Part shown: in pieces, positions 41,365 to 49,345 of the stretch | Layout of the letters: every line of letters begins with the position of its first letter | Position numbering within the stretch: the first letter of the stretch is position 1 | Assembly (NCBI GenBank): GCA_030156945.1 | Contig: JASGLT010000002.1 | Coordinates: forward strand, 90,381 to 154,380 | Reading direction: 5' to 3' | DNA from: Thermococcaceae archaeon | Lineage (GTDB): Archaea; Methanobacteriota_B; Thermococci; Thermococcales; Thermococcaceae | Length of the DNA: 64,000 nt | Translations under genes and position numbers: made by a program | Notes under the pieces: model-generated | Seen by the model: only the letters and a program-made list of their open reading frames with translations | Databases searched by the model: none | Told to the model about the DNA's origin: nothing

Positions 41365-42126
41365 ATGATAATCGTGGAAGACCTTGTTAAGAGTTTTGGG
41401 CCGACGACAGCAGTGAGGGAAATAAGCTTCTCCGTGAACGATGGCGAGATATACGGCCTTCTTGGACCTAACGGGAGCGGTAAATCGACGACGATGAAGA
41501 TAGTGGCCGGAATAATACCGCCAACGTCAGGGAAGGTAACGGTAAATGGAATTGACGTTTCTGCCAATCCTCTCAAAGTTAAGGAAATCGCAGGATACAT
41601 CCCTGAGACTCCAGCACTTTACGAGAGCCTCACTCCAATGGAGTTCTTCTCATTCATCGGAAGCATAAGGCGAGTTCCCAAGAAGGAGCTTGAAGAGAGA
41701 GTTGAAAAGCTCTCCAGGGCCTTTGGGATAGATTCCTTCCTCGGGGAGCTAATAGGGACGCTGAGCTTTGGTACGAAGCAGAAGGTTTCGATAATCTCCT
41801 CCCTCCTCCACGATCCCGAGGTTCTCGTTCTTGATGAGGCTGTAAACGGGCTCGACCCAAAGAGCGCGAGGATTCTGAAGGAGCTCCTCATTGACTTCAA
41901 GAAACAGGGGAGGAGCATACTCTTCTCGACCCACGTGCTGGAGGTCGCGGAGGCGCTCTGCGACAGGATAGGGATCATCTACCGCGGTGAGATCGTCGCC
42001 GAGGGGACTCCAAAGGAGCTTAAGGAATTCACAAAGGAGGAGAGCCTTGAGGAGGTATTCCTGAAGCTCACCGAGGGCAAGGGCGAGGTGGAGGGCATAG
42101 TAAAAGCCCTGAGGGAGGCGTTCTGA
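41365..42126 (+). CDS. ABC transporter ATPase of unknown export function
   Basis: A 253-residue ATPase with Walker A GPNGSGKSTT (about residues 36-45), GYIPETPALYESLTPMEFF, a variant signature LSFGTKQKVSIISSLL, Walker B VLVLDEAVNGLDPKSA and the H-loop LFSTHVLEVAE. The signature has Phe in place of Gly at the second position (LSFG), which is seen in several ABC-2 exporter ATPases. GGTGG precedes the ATG. The stop overlaps the permease start by one base (TGATG), so the pair is coupled. The cargo is unknown. Confidence 0.9.
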   Translation: MIIVEDLVKSFGPTTAVREISFSVNDGEIYGLLGPNGSGKSTTMKIVAGIIPPTSGKVTVNGIDVSANPLKVKEIAGYIPETPALYESLTPMEFFSFIGSIRRVPKKELEERVEKLSRAFGIDSFLGELIGTLSFGTKQKVSIISSLLHDPEVLVLDEAVNGLDPKSARILKELLIDFKKQGRSILFSTHVLEVAEALCDRIGIIYRGEIVAEGTPKELKEFTKEESLEEVFLKLTEGKGEVEGIVKALREAF

Positions 42127-43580
42127 TGAAAGTCCTTGAAGTCCTCTATCGCGAGGTCGTTTACAGGAGGATGAAGGACAACCCGCGTTCGGCGGGCAAG
42201 ATTTCCTTAGGTCTCGGCTCTTCCGGAGACCTGAAGAAGACCCTCCTGTTTCAGACAGCTATGTACGCAGTGTTCGGCCTGATGCTCTTCCCTTCGCTCA
42301 AAGGAGAGCGTGATGCAGTGCTCGTTATGGCCTCCACGTACGCCATCCTGCCGTTTATACTAGCTTTCTACGCCACGGTTACGAATTCTAGTTACATAGC
42401 TTCGCTCGACCTTTTCAAGCCACTCCTTCCGCTCCCGATTAGACTCGGCGGGAGGTACATGAGCGTTCTACTGCTCCTTGAATCTCTACCAGCGATGGCC
42501 TTTATGCTCCCTGGGGCCGTCAGGATTGGGATGGCCGTTTCAGTTGCATCTGGATTGTTAGTACTCCTCTGGTCTGCCGTAGGTCTGATGCTCGGCCACG
42601 TTTTTGGACTGCTAGTTTACTACGCCTTTGGAAAGACCTCCTCTGGAAGGTTCGCGGACCTCAAGAGCCTTGCCAAGGCTTTGGGGGTCATCTTGATATT
42701 CGGCCTCTTCTACGGCTTCCGCTACTTCCAGGATTACGTCCTCCATAACTACGCCTCTATCAGGGAGTCCCTCGGCGGCTATGAGTTTATCTATCCGCTC
42801 TCCGTGCTCTCCGTCGATAGGCCGTCGTTCTCGGCACCGCTCGCTGGAATCTACTTAGTCATCCTGGGAGTTGCCTACTATGTCCTTATCTCCCGCCTTT
42901 GGGTGAGGATAAGCGAGGGTTCTTACACAAGTGGAAGAAATAGGAGAGCGTGCGGACTCAGGGTGTATCCACCGGAGCTGGCTCTGATGGTGAAAGACTT
43001 CAAAACCGCGCTGAGGAACACACCCGTCCTTACAGGCCTGCTGGTGCCCATAGTTATCCCCATCATAAACGTGGCGGGAATTTTTTCAAACCCAGATATC
43101 GGGGCGTTCGGGGGCAGGCTCGCAACCATAACTTTCGTGGCGGCGCTCGGCTGGGTCTCCGCGGTTTCTGTGGAGACCCTCACCAAAATAGAGGTGAAGT
43201 CTTTCGAGCTCCTCCTTTCCCTTCCGCTTGAGAGGGGTCGGTTCCTCAGGAGCAAGCTCCTGACTATGGCGGCGATTCCATCGGCGGTGGGAGTCTTGGC
43301 GCTGCTCGGTCTGTCCCTTAAGGGTTTTTCATCCCCAATCTACCTTCCGATGGCCGTCCTCGTCCCGCTGGCGACCTGCGGCACCGCCCTCCAGGTGTAC
43401 TACCACGGCACAGAGGGCCTGGCCCTGCCTCAGGGCGGCATTTTGAAGAGCCTGGCAGTGCTGATCCTAAACGCGGTGGTAGTCGGCATCATAGCTGGTT
43501 CGTGGTACCTCTCGTATCCGATCGCCCTTCTCTTGACGGTTGCAATAGATGCCCTCCTTCTTTGGAGCCTTAACAGGTGA
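42126..43580 (+). CDS. ABC transporter membrane subunit, ~10-12 segments
   Basis: A 484-residue membrane protein coupled to the ATPase at 41365. Around ten to twelve hydrophobic segments are visible, grouped in two halves separated by a hydrophilic stretch near residues 260-290 (RNRRACGLRVYPPELALMVK). The second half begins with a cytoplasmic segment KDFKTALRNTPVLTGL, as in ABC-2 permeases. The N-terminal 35 residues are charged and cytoplasmic. The 3' end overlaps the convergent Mth938-like gene by 11 bases. The substrate is not predictable. Confidence 0.8.
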   Translation: MKVLEVLYREVVYRRMKDNPRSAGKISLGLGSSGDLKKTLLFQTAMYAVFGLMLFPSLKGERDAVLVMASTYAILPFILAFYATVTNSSYIASLDLFKPLLPLPIRLGGRYMSVLLLLESLPAMAFMLPGAVRIGMAVSVASGLLVLLWSAVGLMLGHVFGLLVYYAFGKTSSGRFADLKSLAKALGVILIFGLFYGFRYFQDYVLHNYASIRESLGGYEFIYPLSVLSVDRPSFSAPLAGIYLVILGVAYYVLISRLWVRISEGSYTSGRNRRACGLRVYPPELALMVKDFKTALRNTPVLTGLLVPIVIPIINVAGIFSNPDIGAFGGRLATITFVAALGWVSAVSVETLTKIEVKSFELLLSLPLERGRFLRSKLLTMAAIPSAVGVLALLGLSLKGFSSPIYLPMAVLVPLATCGTALQVYYHGTEGLALPQGGILKSLAVLILNAVVVGIIAGSWYLSYPIALLLTVAIDALLLWSLNR

Positions 43581-43926
43581 CGTGGAATATTCCCAGCACT
43601 TTTTTCTTTTCGTAGAGCTCGTTGAAGGCTTCGACGGCCTTTCCAGTTGGTAGCTCAAGGACTTCTTTCCCCTTCACGAGTTCTCTGCTCTCAGGTAGGA
43701 GTGACAGCTTTCCGTACATCCCAGTTCCCACGATGAGGACGTCAAAGTCCTCGGTTAGGTATTCCTTCAGCTCTTCAGGGTCGAGCTTATGGCTCGTCCC
43801 GTGTTTTCGCTTGCTTATTTCCTTCTTCCTGCGCTCGACCCTTCCGCTTGGATAGAGGACTATGTCGTGTTCATAGGTGGTTCCATCAACGGTTATCTTC
43901 CCGAAAGCGGGGTATTCGAGCCTCAC
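43570..43926 (-). CDS. Mth938-like domain (DUF498) protein
   Basis: A 118-residue protein of the Mth938/AAMDC family: PAFGKITVDGTTYEHDIVLYP near the start, then DFDVLIVGTGMYGKLSLLPE and LPTGKAVEAFNELYEKKKVLGIFHVTC. This family has a Rossmann-like three-layer fold of unknown biochemical role, often beside redox or assembly genes. GTG 43926 after GGGGTGAGAGC is the chosen start; ATG 43974 would run back into the Nudix gene by 44 bases. The stop of the Nudix gene is 4 bases upstream, so the two are cotranscribed. Confidence 0.85.
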   Translation of the reverse strand: MRLEYPAFGKITVDGTTYEHDIVLYPSGRVERRKKEISKRKHGTSHKLDPEELKEYLTEDFDVLIVGTGMYGKLSLLPESRELVKGKEVLELPTGKAVEAFNELYEKKKVLGIFHVTC

Positions 43927-43930
43927 GCTC

Positions 43931-44434
43931 TCACCCCAGGCTGAGTGCATCCTGGAGTATCTCCTCGTGGTCAAATGCCAGCGGGAGCTTTAGGGCCTCC
44001 TCTATCGGGAACACGAAGACTTCCTTGGCGTCGTCGCCTGCCTTCAGCTCCCCCTCCCCGATGCAGAGGAAAGCAACCGTTACCGTGTGCCCTCTGGGGT
44101 CCCTGTCGGGCCTTGAATAGACGCCCACCAGCTTTACTGGCTTCACGTCAAGTCCCGTCTCTTCCTTAACCTCGCGGAGGAGGGCCTCCTCAACGGTCTC
44201 CCCGTACTCAACGAACCCTCCAGGGAGGGCGTAGTGGTCTTTGAAGGGCTCGTTTTTCCGCTTTATCAGGACGATTCCGTTGTTGTAAACTATCACTGCG
44301 TCAACCGTAAGGCCGATACACCTGTGAATTTCTGCCTCAAAGCCGTATTTCTCTGCCAGCGCCTTTGCTTCGTCTCTAAAGGAAGATACGTCGGCCTCTC
44401 TCGGGGCCTTAACCAGAAGAACGTACCTGTCCAT
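43931..44434 (-). CDS. Nudix hydrolase, probable ADP-ribose pyrophosphatase
   Basis: A 167-residue hydrolase. The full Nudix box is present: [21 protein letters not shown] followed by TGL (about residues 85-107; the run is given in two parts). Before it is the strand [16 protein letters not shown] and the YALPGG turn. About 50 N-terminal residues form an extra domain with [19 protein letters not shown]. Family members of this length cleave ADP-ribose or related nucleoside diphosphates. The start is ATG 44434 with GAGGTGGTTTC upstream; ATGs at 44470 and beyond lack a site. It is followed by the Mth938-like gene. Confidence 0.88.
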   Translation of the reverse strand: MDRYVLLVKAPREADVSSFRDEAKALAEKYGFEAEIHRCIGLTVDAVIVYNNGIVLIKRKNEPFKDHYALPGGFVEYGETVEEALLREVKEETGLDVKPVKLVGVYSRPDRDPRGHTVTVAFLCIGEGELKAGDDAKEVFVFPIEEALKLPLAFDHEEILQDALSLG

Positions 44435-44519
44435 TGAAACCACCTCAGGGAAGTCCCTTCTCATCATCATTCAGCGTGCTGACGTTTCATCATCGGCGTT
44501 GGGAATTGGAAGAGAGGGT

Positions 44520-45344
44520 TTATACCCTTTTCACCTCGACTTTCATTGCAAGCTCGTTCACTTCATCCATAGAAAAATCAACGCTCCTGTTCTTGAGGAA
44601 CAGCGCCGTAAAGGCAGCTGCTCGTTTAAGGGCCTGCACGAAGGGGCACTGGGAGTAGAACCAGGCAAATGATGCCAGAAAAACGTCTCCTGCCCCCGTG
44701 GAGTCGTCTATGTCCGCTCTTGGAGGGGTAAACTCGTAGGCTTTACCTCGTATAAACGCCAGTCCTCCTTTAGAGCCTTTTGTGATAAGAGCCACTTCAA
44801 ATTCCTCAGGAGAAAAGCCTCTCAGAAGGGATATCTCCTTTGAGTCCCCGTGGATTATCTTTGCCCCTTTGAATATTGATGCATCGACCTCTTTGGGCTT
44901 TACAACTCCGAGTTCGGTGGAGCGTACAAAACCCTGGAGGTCTATTGCGACGAATCTTGAGCTTTCTAAAAGGTGCTTTAAGTCCTCAGCTCCAACCTCG
45001 CCTGCAACGGGGTTCACTATGATTAAGTCATAGTGGTTGTGAGGTATTTTTAATTTAGCGGCCCGAGAAATCAACTTGAGAACCCTCCTATCTGAGTCAA
45101 GGTATCTGAGTTCGTATGAAGTGCTCTCTTTGGAATGTGTCACAAGCACATCGATTCCGAGATTCTCCAGCTCTTTGAGCCATTCTCTCGGGAAGTCCTC
45201 TCCTACGCTCGTAGCTATTCTGACTTTGCAGTATTTTGAGAGGGCTAATGCGGAGTAGTACGCTCCCCCTCCAATCCTTTGAACTCTAGTGCCTTTGTTT
45301 ATTATCACGTCCTTTACCAAGTGCCCCAGAACAAGACATCTCAT
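44520..45344 (-). CDS. PfkB/ribokinase family sugar kinase, probable myo-inositol 3-kinase
   Basis: A 274-residue kinase with the N-terminal GGGAYYSALALSKY signature and the C-terminal PfkB motif DIDDSTGAGDVFLASFAWFY (about residues 208-227, catalytic Asp in GAGD). The neighbourhood (kinase, gar1, tfb, phosphoesterase, histone, RuBisCO) matches, from memory, that of T. kodakarensis TK2285, reported as an ATP-dependent myo-inositol 3-kinase, so I infer the same role. The product would feed the inositol-phosphate pool used for DIP made by the genes at 38022-40511. AGGAGAGC precedes the ATG. It is divergent from gar1. Confidence 0.85.
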   Translation of the reverse strand: MRCLVLGHLVKDVIINKGTRVQRIGGGAYYSALALSKYCKVRIATSVGEDFPREWLKELENLGIDVLVTHSKESTSYELRYLDSDRRVLKLISRAAKLKIPHNHYDLIIVNPVAGEVGAEDLKHLLESSRFVAIDLQGFVRSTELGVVKPKEVDASIFKGAKIIHGDSKEISLLRGFSPEEFEVALITKGSKGGLAFIRGKAYEFTPPRADIDDSTGAGDVFLASFAWFYSQCPFVQALKRAAAFTALFLKNRSVDFSMDEVNELAMKVEVKRV

Positions 45345-45466
45345 TTTTGCTCTCCTAACTTTTCTTTTTTCTTTAAAGCGGATAAAAACTTTTTGGCCAG
45401 CGACCGCAATCTTTATAAAGATATAAGCGAAAAGTTTAAAAAGAGATGGCCTCTTGGGGTGGGGCT

Positions 45467-45766
45467 ATGAAGCGATTGGGGAAAGTTTCTCATTATGCCA
45501 AGCAGGGTTTTCTGATACTCCGTTCAACGTGGGTTCCTGCCCTCAATGAGCAGGTGGTTGATAAAAAGCTTAGGCCGGTTGGCCTTGTAAAGGATGTTTT
45601 CGGACCCATTGATGCCCCCTACGTTGCGGTAAAGCCGAGAATTCAGGACCCCTCCAGGTACGTTGGGGAAGTTCTTTACGTTGCCAAAAGGCAGAAAAAA
45701 GATAATAGGGGCCAAAAAACGAGAAAAAAGCCCAAAAAGCGCCCCACCCCCAAAAGAAGGGGGTGA
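45467..45766 (+). CDS. gar1: H/ACA ribonucleoprotein protein Gar1
   Basis: A 99-residue subunit of the pseudouridylation RNP, where it binds Cbf5 and helps product release. The Gar1 beta-barrel core covers residues ~1-75 with LGKVSHYAKQGFLIL, NEQVVDKKLRPVGLVKDVFGP and APYVAVKP. The C-terminal tail is Lys/Arg-rich (KKPKKRPTPKRRG). ATG 45467 follows GGGGTGGGG; a frame from 45446 is open but has no site. The tfb gene starts 7 bases downstream, forming a gar1-tfb-phosphoesterase operon. Confidence 0.92.
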   Translation: MKRLGKVSHYAKQGFLILRSTWVPALNEQVVDKKLRPVGLVKDVFGPIDAPYVAVKPRIQDPSRYVGEVLYVAKRQKKDNRGQKTRKKPKKRPTPKRRG

Positions 45767-45772
45767 GAACCT

Positions 45773-46684
45773 TTGGATAGTAAGATGAAGTGTCCCATTT
45801 GTGGTTCCGATAAGTTGTTCTACGACCCCCGCAGGGGGGAGATTGTCTGCTCTGTCTGCGGTTATGTCGTGCAGCAGAACGTGATTGATGAAGGTCCGGA
45901 GTGGCGCGCCTTTGATTCTGACCAGCGGGCAAAGCGGGCCCGCACTGGTGCACCGATGACGCTGATGATCCACGATAAGGGCCTTTCTACGGACATAGAT
46001 TGGCGTGACAAAGATGTTCACGGAAACCAGCTAACGGGAATGTACAGGACAAAAATGAGAAGACTCAGAATGTGGCAGAGGAGGATGCGCATAAACGATG
46101 CCGCCGAGCGTAATCTGGCCTTCGCCCTGAGTGAACTCGATAGGATGGCCGCCCAGATGCATCTGCCCAGAAGGGTTAAGGAGGCCGCGGCGGCTTTATA
46201 CAGGAAGGCCGTCATGAAAAAGCTGATAAGAGGTCGTTCTATAGAGGGTATGGTGTCCGCTGCCCTCTATGCAGCCTGCAGGATGGAGAAGATTCCGAGG
46301 ACTCTTGATGAGATAGCTGCAGTCTCCAAGGTTACCAAAAAGGAAATAGGAAGGAGCTACCGCTTTTTGGCCAGGGGGTTGAACCTCAACCTCAGACCCA
46401 CGAGCCCCATAGATTACGTTGATCGCTTTGGTGACGCCCTCGGTGTGAGCGCAAGAACAAAAAAGAGAGCGAAAGAAATCCTCAAAGAAGCGATAGAAAA
46501 GGGAATGACCAGCGGAAAGGGGCCTACCGGTCTTGCGGCCGCTGCATTATACGTTGCATCCCTGCTCGAGGGGGAGAAGAGAACTCAGAGAGAGGTTGCA
46601 GAGGTAGCTCACGTGACTGAGGTCACGGTCAGAAACAGGTACAAGGAGCTCGTTGAAAAGCTTGGAATAAACGTCCCGATTTGA
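45773..46684 (+). CDS. tfb: Transcription initiation factor B (TFB)
   Basis: General transcription factor that bridges TBP-DNA and RNA polymerase. The 303 residues contain the N-terminal zinc ribbon CPICG ... CSVCG (about residues 8-12 and 28-32), the B-finger/linker [17 protein letters not shown], and two cyclin-like repeats starting near residues 115 and 210, the second with the BRE-contacting HTH ([20 protein letters not shown]). TTG 45773, five bases after GGTGAG, is the likely start; ATG 45785 would lose only four residues. Thermococcales often have two TFBs; by gene order this corresponds to T. kodakarensis TK2287 (tfb2). Confidence 0.95.
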   Translation: MDSKMKCPICGSDKLFYDPRRGEIVCSVCGYVVQQNVIDEGPEWRAFDSDQRAKRARTGAPMTLMIHDKGLSTDIDWRDKDVHGNQLTGMYRTKMRRLRMWQRRMRINDAAERNLAFALSELDRMAAQMHLPRRVKEAAAALYRKAVMKKLIRGRSIEGMVSAALYAACRMEKIPRTLDEIAAVSKVTKKEIGRSYRFLARGLNLNLRPTSPIDYVDRFGDALGVSARTKKRAKEILKEAIEKGMTSGKGPTGLAAAALYVASLLEGEKRTQREVAEVAHVTEVTVRNRYKELVEKLGINVPI

Positions 46685-46687
46685 GGG

Positions 46688-47188
46688 ATGGGCTTGAAGC
46701 TGGCTGTGATAAGCGACACCCACTACGGGGACAAAACGAGAAACCTTCCCACCTTTTTATTTGGGCATCTTGAGAAGGTTAAGCCTGAGCTCGTTCTTCA
46801 TGCCGGTGACGTAACCGATCCCGAACTCCTGGAGAGGATTGAGAAAGTTGCCCCGGTTCTTGCAGTTAGGGGAAATGCTGACCGCCTAAACCTTCCGGAA
46901 GAGGAAGTGGTTGATGTGGGTGCCCTTAGGATAGGGCTGATTCACGGCCACCAGCTTTTCTCCCTTAATGCTCACTTCCTGACTCTCAAGGCTCTTGACA
47001 TGGGGGTGGAAGTTCTGGTTTTCGGCCATACTCACAGGTTTTATCACGAAATGCATTCCCTGCACGGCAGAAGAGTCGTACTCATTAATCCTGGTTCCCC
47101 GGTTTTCCCCAGGATGGACTCGCCGGGGTTCGCGGTTCTTAAAGTTTCTGGGGAGAACGTGAGCGTGAAGAGAATCACTTTCTGGTGA
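46688..47188 (+). CDS. YfcE/MJ0936-type metallophosphoesterase
   Basis: A 166-residue two-metal phosphodiesterase with AVISDTHYGD (about residues 5-14), LHAGDVTDPEL, VRGNADRLNLP, LIHGHQLF and VFGHTHRFYHE. All five metal-binding blocks are present and in order. The family cleaves phosphodiester model substrates; the natural substrate is unknown, although 2',3'-cyclic nucleotides are cleaved by some relatives. It starts 3 bases after the tfb stop and so is expressed with tfb and gar1. Confidence 0.9.
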   Translation: MGLKLAVISDTHYGDKTRNLPTFLFGHLEKVKPELVLHAGDVTDPELLERIEKVAPVLAVRGNADRLNLPEEEVVDVGALRIGLIHGHQLFSLNAHFLTLKALDMGVEVLVFGHTHRFYHEMHSLHGRRVVLINPGSPVFPRMDSPGFAVLKVSGENVSVKRITFW

Positions 47189-47221
47189 GTTGTAAAAGTA
47201 TGAAAAAAGGATAAAACATCC

Positions 47222-47425
47222 TCAGCTCTTGAGGGCGAGCTTGATGTCCTCGGCCTTGACGGTCTTCCTGCCGGCGTGCTTTGCGAGGTCTACTGCCTTC
47301 TTGGCGATCTCCAGGGCCTTCTCCTCAAGGTGCTCGGCGAGAACCTTGGCTGCCTCCTCGCTAACGCGGGGAGCTCCGGCCTTTCTTATCAACCTGTCAA
47401 CCGGGGCAATTGGCAACTCAGCCAT
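47222..47425 (-). CDS. hpkB: Archaeal histone
   Basis: A 67-residue HMf-type histone that wraps DNA as dimers stacked into larger hypernucleosomes. The histone fold is complete: [20 protein letters not shown] (helix 1 and loop 1 with DNA-contacting Arg), [20 protein letters not shown] (helix 2), and the loop 2 region [16 protein letters not shown]. No tail is present. The start is ATG 47425 after GGAGGTGGAAGG. By gene order (next to RuBisCO) it corresponds to T. kodakarensis TK2289, HpkB. It is divergent from RuBisCO across a 433-base gap. Confidence 0.96.
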   Translation of the reverse strand: MAELPIAPVDRLIRKAGAPRVSEEAAKVLAEHLEEKALEIAKKAVDLAKHAGRKTVKAEDIKLALKS

Positions 47426-47590
47426 TCCTTCCACCTCCTAACAATTGTCATGCAGGCATCTGCGTTTTATTCTAAGAACAAAGGGCTATATAAACTTTTT
47501 GGAAACGGAGGTTTCTGGGAGCCAGTATCATTGACAGAAGGATGTTAACATGAGCAGGTTCCAAGTGCTTGGCCCAAATTCTGGTAAAAT

Positions 47591-47610
47591 GCTGGAGGTC
47601 TTCTTCCAGC
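47591..47610. repeat. Hairpin in the histone-RuBisCO intergenic region
   Basis: GCTGGAGG-TCTT-CTTCCAGC forms an 8-base-pair stem (one G-U pair) with a 4-base loop, 249 bases before the RuBisCO start and 166 bases from the histone start. It could be part of an untranslated leader or a small RNA. No T-run follows on the plus strand. Confidence 0.45.
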
Positions 47611-47771
47611 CGAGTTATTGGGAAACCGGGAAAACACCCCATGTTATCATTTGAGAGATTTTGGGGCTCCAAATCTTAATAGAAGACAGCAAATTGGCGG
47701 TCTCATGGAAACAAGTGGTCATTGGTAGACATTACGGTTCATGCTTTGACTACTTTTAATGGGATGGGTAA

Positions 47772-47838
47772 ACTTATAACGTCCCATGCACAACATTTAG
47801 ACCCGTGTTCGAAAGGCTTATTAGTTAGGGGCACCTAA
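47772..47838 (+). promoter_or_regulatory. RuBisCO promoter with TTAGG-N4-CCTAA box
   Basis: A TATA-like ACTTATAAC lies at 47772-47780. Downstream, TTAGG-GGCA-CCTAA (47825-47838) is an exact 5-4-5 palindrome 20 bases before the start codon, just ahead of the ribosome binding site GGGAGGTG (47845-47852). The same box shape occurs in front of the peroxiredoxin and FTR1 genes in this window and resembles DtxR-family iron boxes. Its position downstream of the expected start site suits repression. Confidence 0.5.
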
Positions 47839-47858
47839 TTAGAAGGGAGGTGTGAAAA

Positions 47859-49193
47859 ATGCCCGAAAAGTTTGACAAGATATACGACTACTATGTGGAC
47901 AAGGGCTACGAGCCCAGCAAGAAGAGGGACATCATAGCAGTTTTCCGCGTGACGCCGGCGGATGGCTACACCATTGAGCAGGCGGCCGGGGCTGTGGCAG
48001 CTGAGAGCTCTACGGGGACATGGACGACGCTCTATCCGTGGTACGAGGAGGAGCGCTGGGCCGACCTCTCGGCCAAGGCCTACGACTTCCACGACATGGG
48101 AGACGGCAGCTGGATAGTCAGGATAGCCTACCCCTTCCACGCCTTTGAGGAGGCGAACCTTCTTGGATTACTCGCGAGCATAGCCGGAAACGTCTTCGGA
48201 ATGAAGCGCGTCAAGGGGCTCCGCCTTGAGGACCTTTACTTCCCCGAGAAGCTCATAAGGGAGTTCGACGGCCCGGCCTTCGGTATCGAGGGCGTCAGGA
48301 AGATGCTTGAGATCAAGGACAGGCCGCTCTACGGTGTCGTTCCAAAGCCCAAGGTCGGCTACTCCCCGGAGGAGTTCGAGAAGCTGGCCTACGACCTTCT
48401 CTCAAACGGCGCCGACTACATGAAGGACGACGAGAACCTCACGAGCCCGTGGTACAACCGCTTCGAGGAGAGAGCTGAGATAATGGCGAGGATAATTGAC
48501 AAGGTCGAGAACGAGACGGGCGAGAAAAAGACCTGGTTTGCCAACATAACCGCCGACCTCCTCGAGATGGAGCAGAGGCTTGAGGTTCTTGCCGATCTCG
48601 GACTCAAGCACGCTATGGTTGACGTCGTCATAACCGGCTGGGGAGCACTAAGGTACATCAGGGATCTCGCGGCCGACTACGGGCTTGCCATCCACGGCCA
48701 CAGGGCAATGCACGCGACCTTCACGAGGAACCCGTACCACGGCATATCAATGTTCGTTCTTGCGAAGCTCTACAGGCTCATAGGAATTGACCAGCTCCAC
48801 GTTGGAACCGCGGGAGCAGGTAAGCTTGAGGGCGGCAAGTGGGACGTCATCCAGAACGCGAGGATCCTCAGGGAGAGCCACTACAAGCCCGATGAAAACG
48901 ACGTCTTCCACCTTGAGCAGAAGTTCTACGGCATAAAGGCCGCGTTCCCGACGAGCTCAGGTGGCCTCCACCCGGGCAACATACAGCCCGTCATAGAGGC
49001 CCTCGGAACGGACATCGTTTTACAGCTCGGAGGCGGAACCCTCGGCCACCCGGACGGGCCTGCTGCCGGTGCAAGGGCAGTCAGGCAGGCGATAGATGCC
49101 ATAGTGCAGGGAATACCGCTCGACGAGTATGCTAAGACCCACAAAGAGCTCGCTAGAGCTTTAGAGAAGTGGGGCCACGTTACTCCGGTCTGA
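47859..49193 (+). CDS. rbcL: Ribulose-1,5-bisphosphate carboxylase, type III
   Basis: In Thermococcales, RuBisCO works in the AMP (nucleoside) degradation pathway, adding CO2 to ribulose 1,5-bisphosphate to give two 3-phosphoglycerates, not in a Calvin cycle. The 444-residue large-subunit-only form has the catalytic-loop lysine in VVPKPKVGYSPEEF (about residues 162-175), the carbamylated Lys in GADYMKDDEN (about residues 184-193), HGHRAMHATF, GTAGAGKLEGG (loop 6 Lys) and the phosphate-binding LQLGGGTLGHPDG. GGGAGGTG precedes the ATG. From memory, it matches TK2290. Confidence 0.97.
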   Translation: MPEKFDKIYDYYVDKGYEPSKKRDIIAVFRVTPADGYTIEQAAGAVAAESSTGTWTTLYPWYEEERWADLSAKAYDFHDMGDGSWIVRIAYPFHAFEEANLLGLLASIAGNVFGMKRVKGLRLEDLYFPEKLIREFDGPAFGIEGVRKMLEIKDRPLYGVVPKPKVGYSPEEFEKLAYDLLSNGADYMKDDENLTSPWYNRFEERAEIMARIIDKVENETGEKKTWFANITADLLEMEQRLEVLADLGLKHAMVDVVITGWGALRYIRDLAADYGLAIHGHRAMHATFTRNPYHGISMFVLAKLYRLIGIDQLHVGTAGAGKLEGGKWDVIQNARILRESHYKPDENDVFHLEQKFYGIKAAFPTSSGGLHPGNIQPVIEALGTDIVLQLGGGTLGHPDGPAAGARAVRQAIDAIVQGIPLDEYAKTHKELARALEKWGHVTPV

Positions 49194-49208
49194 GCCGTTT
49201 TCGGGTTA

Positions 49209-49239
49209 GTTTTTCTTTTTCCCCTCGTGTTCTTTTTTC
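49209..49239 (+). terminator. T-rich terminator region after RuBisCO
   Basis: Two T-tracts, GTTTTTCTTTTTC (49209-49221) and TTCTTTTTTC (49230-49239), follow the stop within 45 bases. They fit the archaeal oligo-T terminator and separate RuBisCO from the phr promoter. Confidence 0.5.
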
Positions 49240-49296
49240 TGTCTTTCCGGTGTTTGCATGAGTGTTTGGCATTACTACCCACTCAGACCGAAAAAG

Positions 49297-49332
49297 GTTT
49301 AAATACTTTTTACTAACTTCGAGTTAGGGAAA
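49297..49332 (+). promoter_or_regulatory. phr promoter with Phr-box operator
   Basis: The TATA box TTTAAATAC lies at 49298-49306. Immediately downstream, 49309-49331 fits the P. furiosus Phr consensus TTT-N2-T-N2-C-N5-G-N2-A-N2-AAA at every fixed position except one (G for A at 49329). The centre CTAACT-TCG-AGTTAG is itself an exact palindrome. It ends 14 bases before the phr start codon, consistent with autorepression. Confidence 0.75.
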
Positions 49333-49345
49333 GGTGGTGAGAGCT

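Larger units (their letters stand above)
47426..47858. other. 433-base intergenic region between histone and RuBisCO
   Basis: The region contains the divergent promoters of the histone and RuBisCO genes, a GCTGGAGG-TCTT-CTTCCAGC hairpin (47591-47610), a six-base inverted repeat ATGGGA/TCCCAT flanking the RuBisCO TATA box (47759-47787), and a TTAGG-N4-CCTAA box close to the RuBisCO start. Small frames exist on both strands, but none has a ribosome binding site or recognisable product. It is long for this compact genome. Confidence 0.6.

Noticed and set aside
47472..47672. 66-codon minus-strand frame in the histone-RuBisCO gap
   Set aside because: No ribosome binding site, no family, and it crosses the hairpin at 47591-47610.
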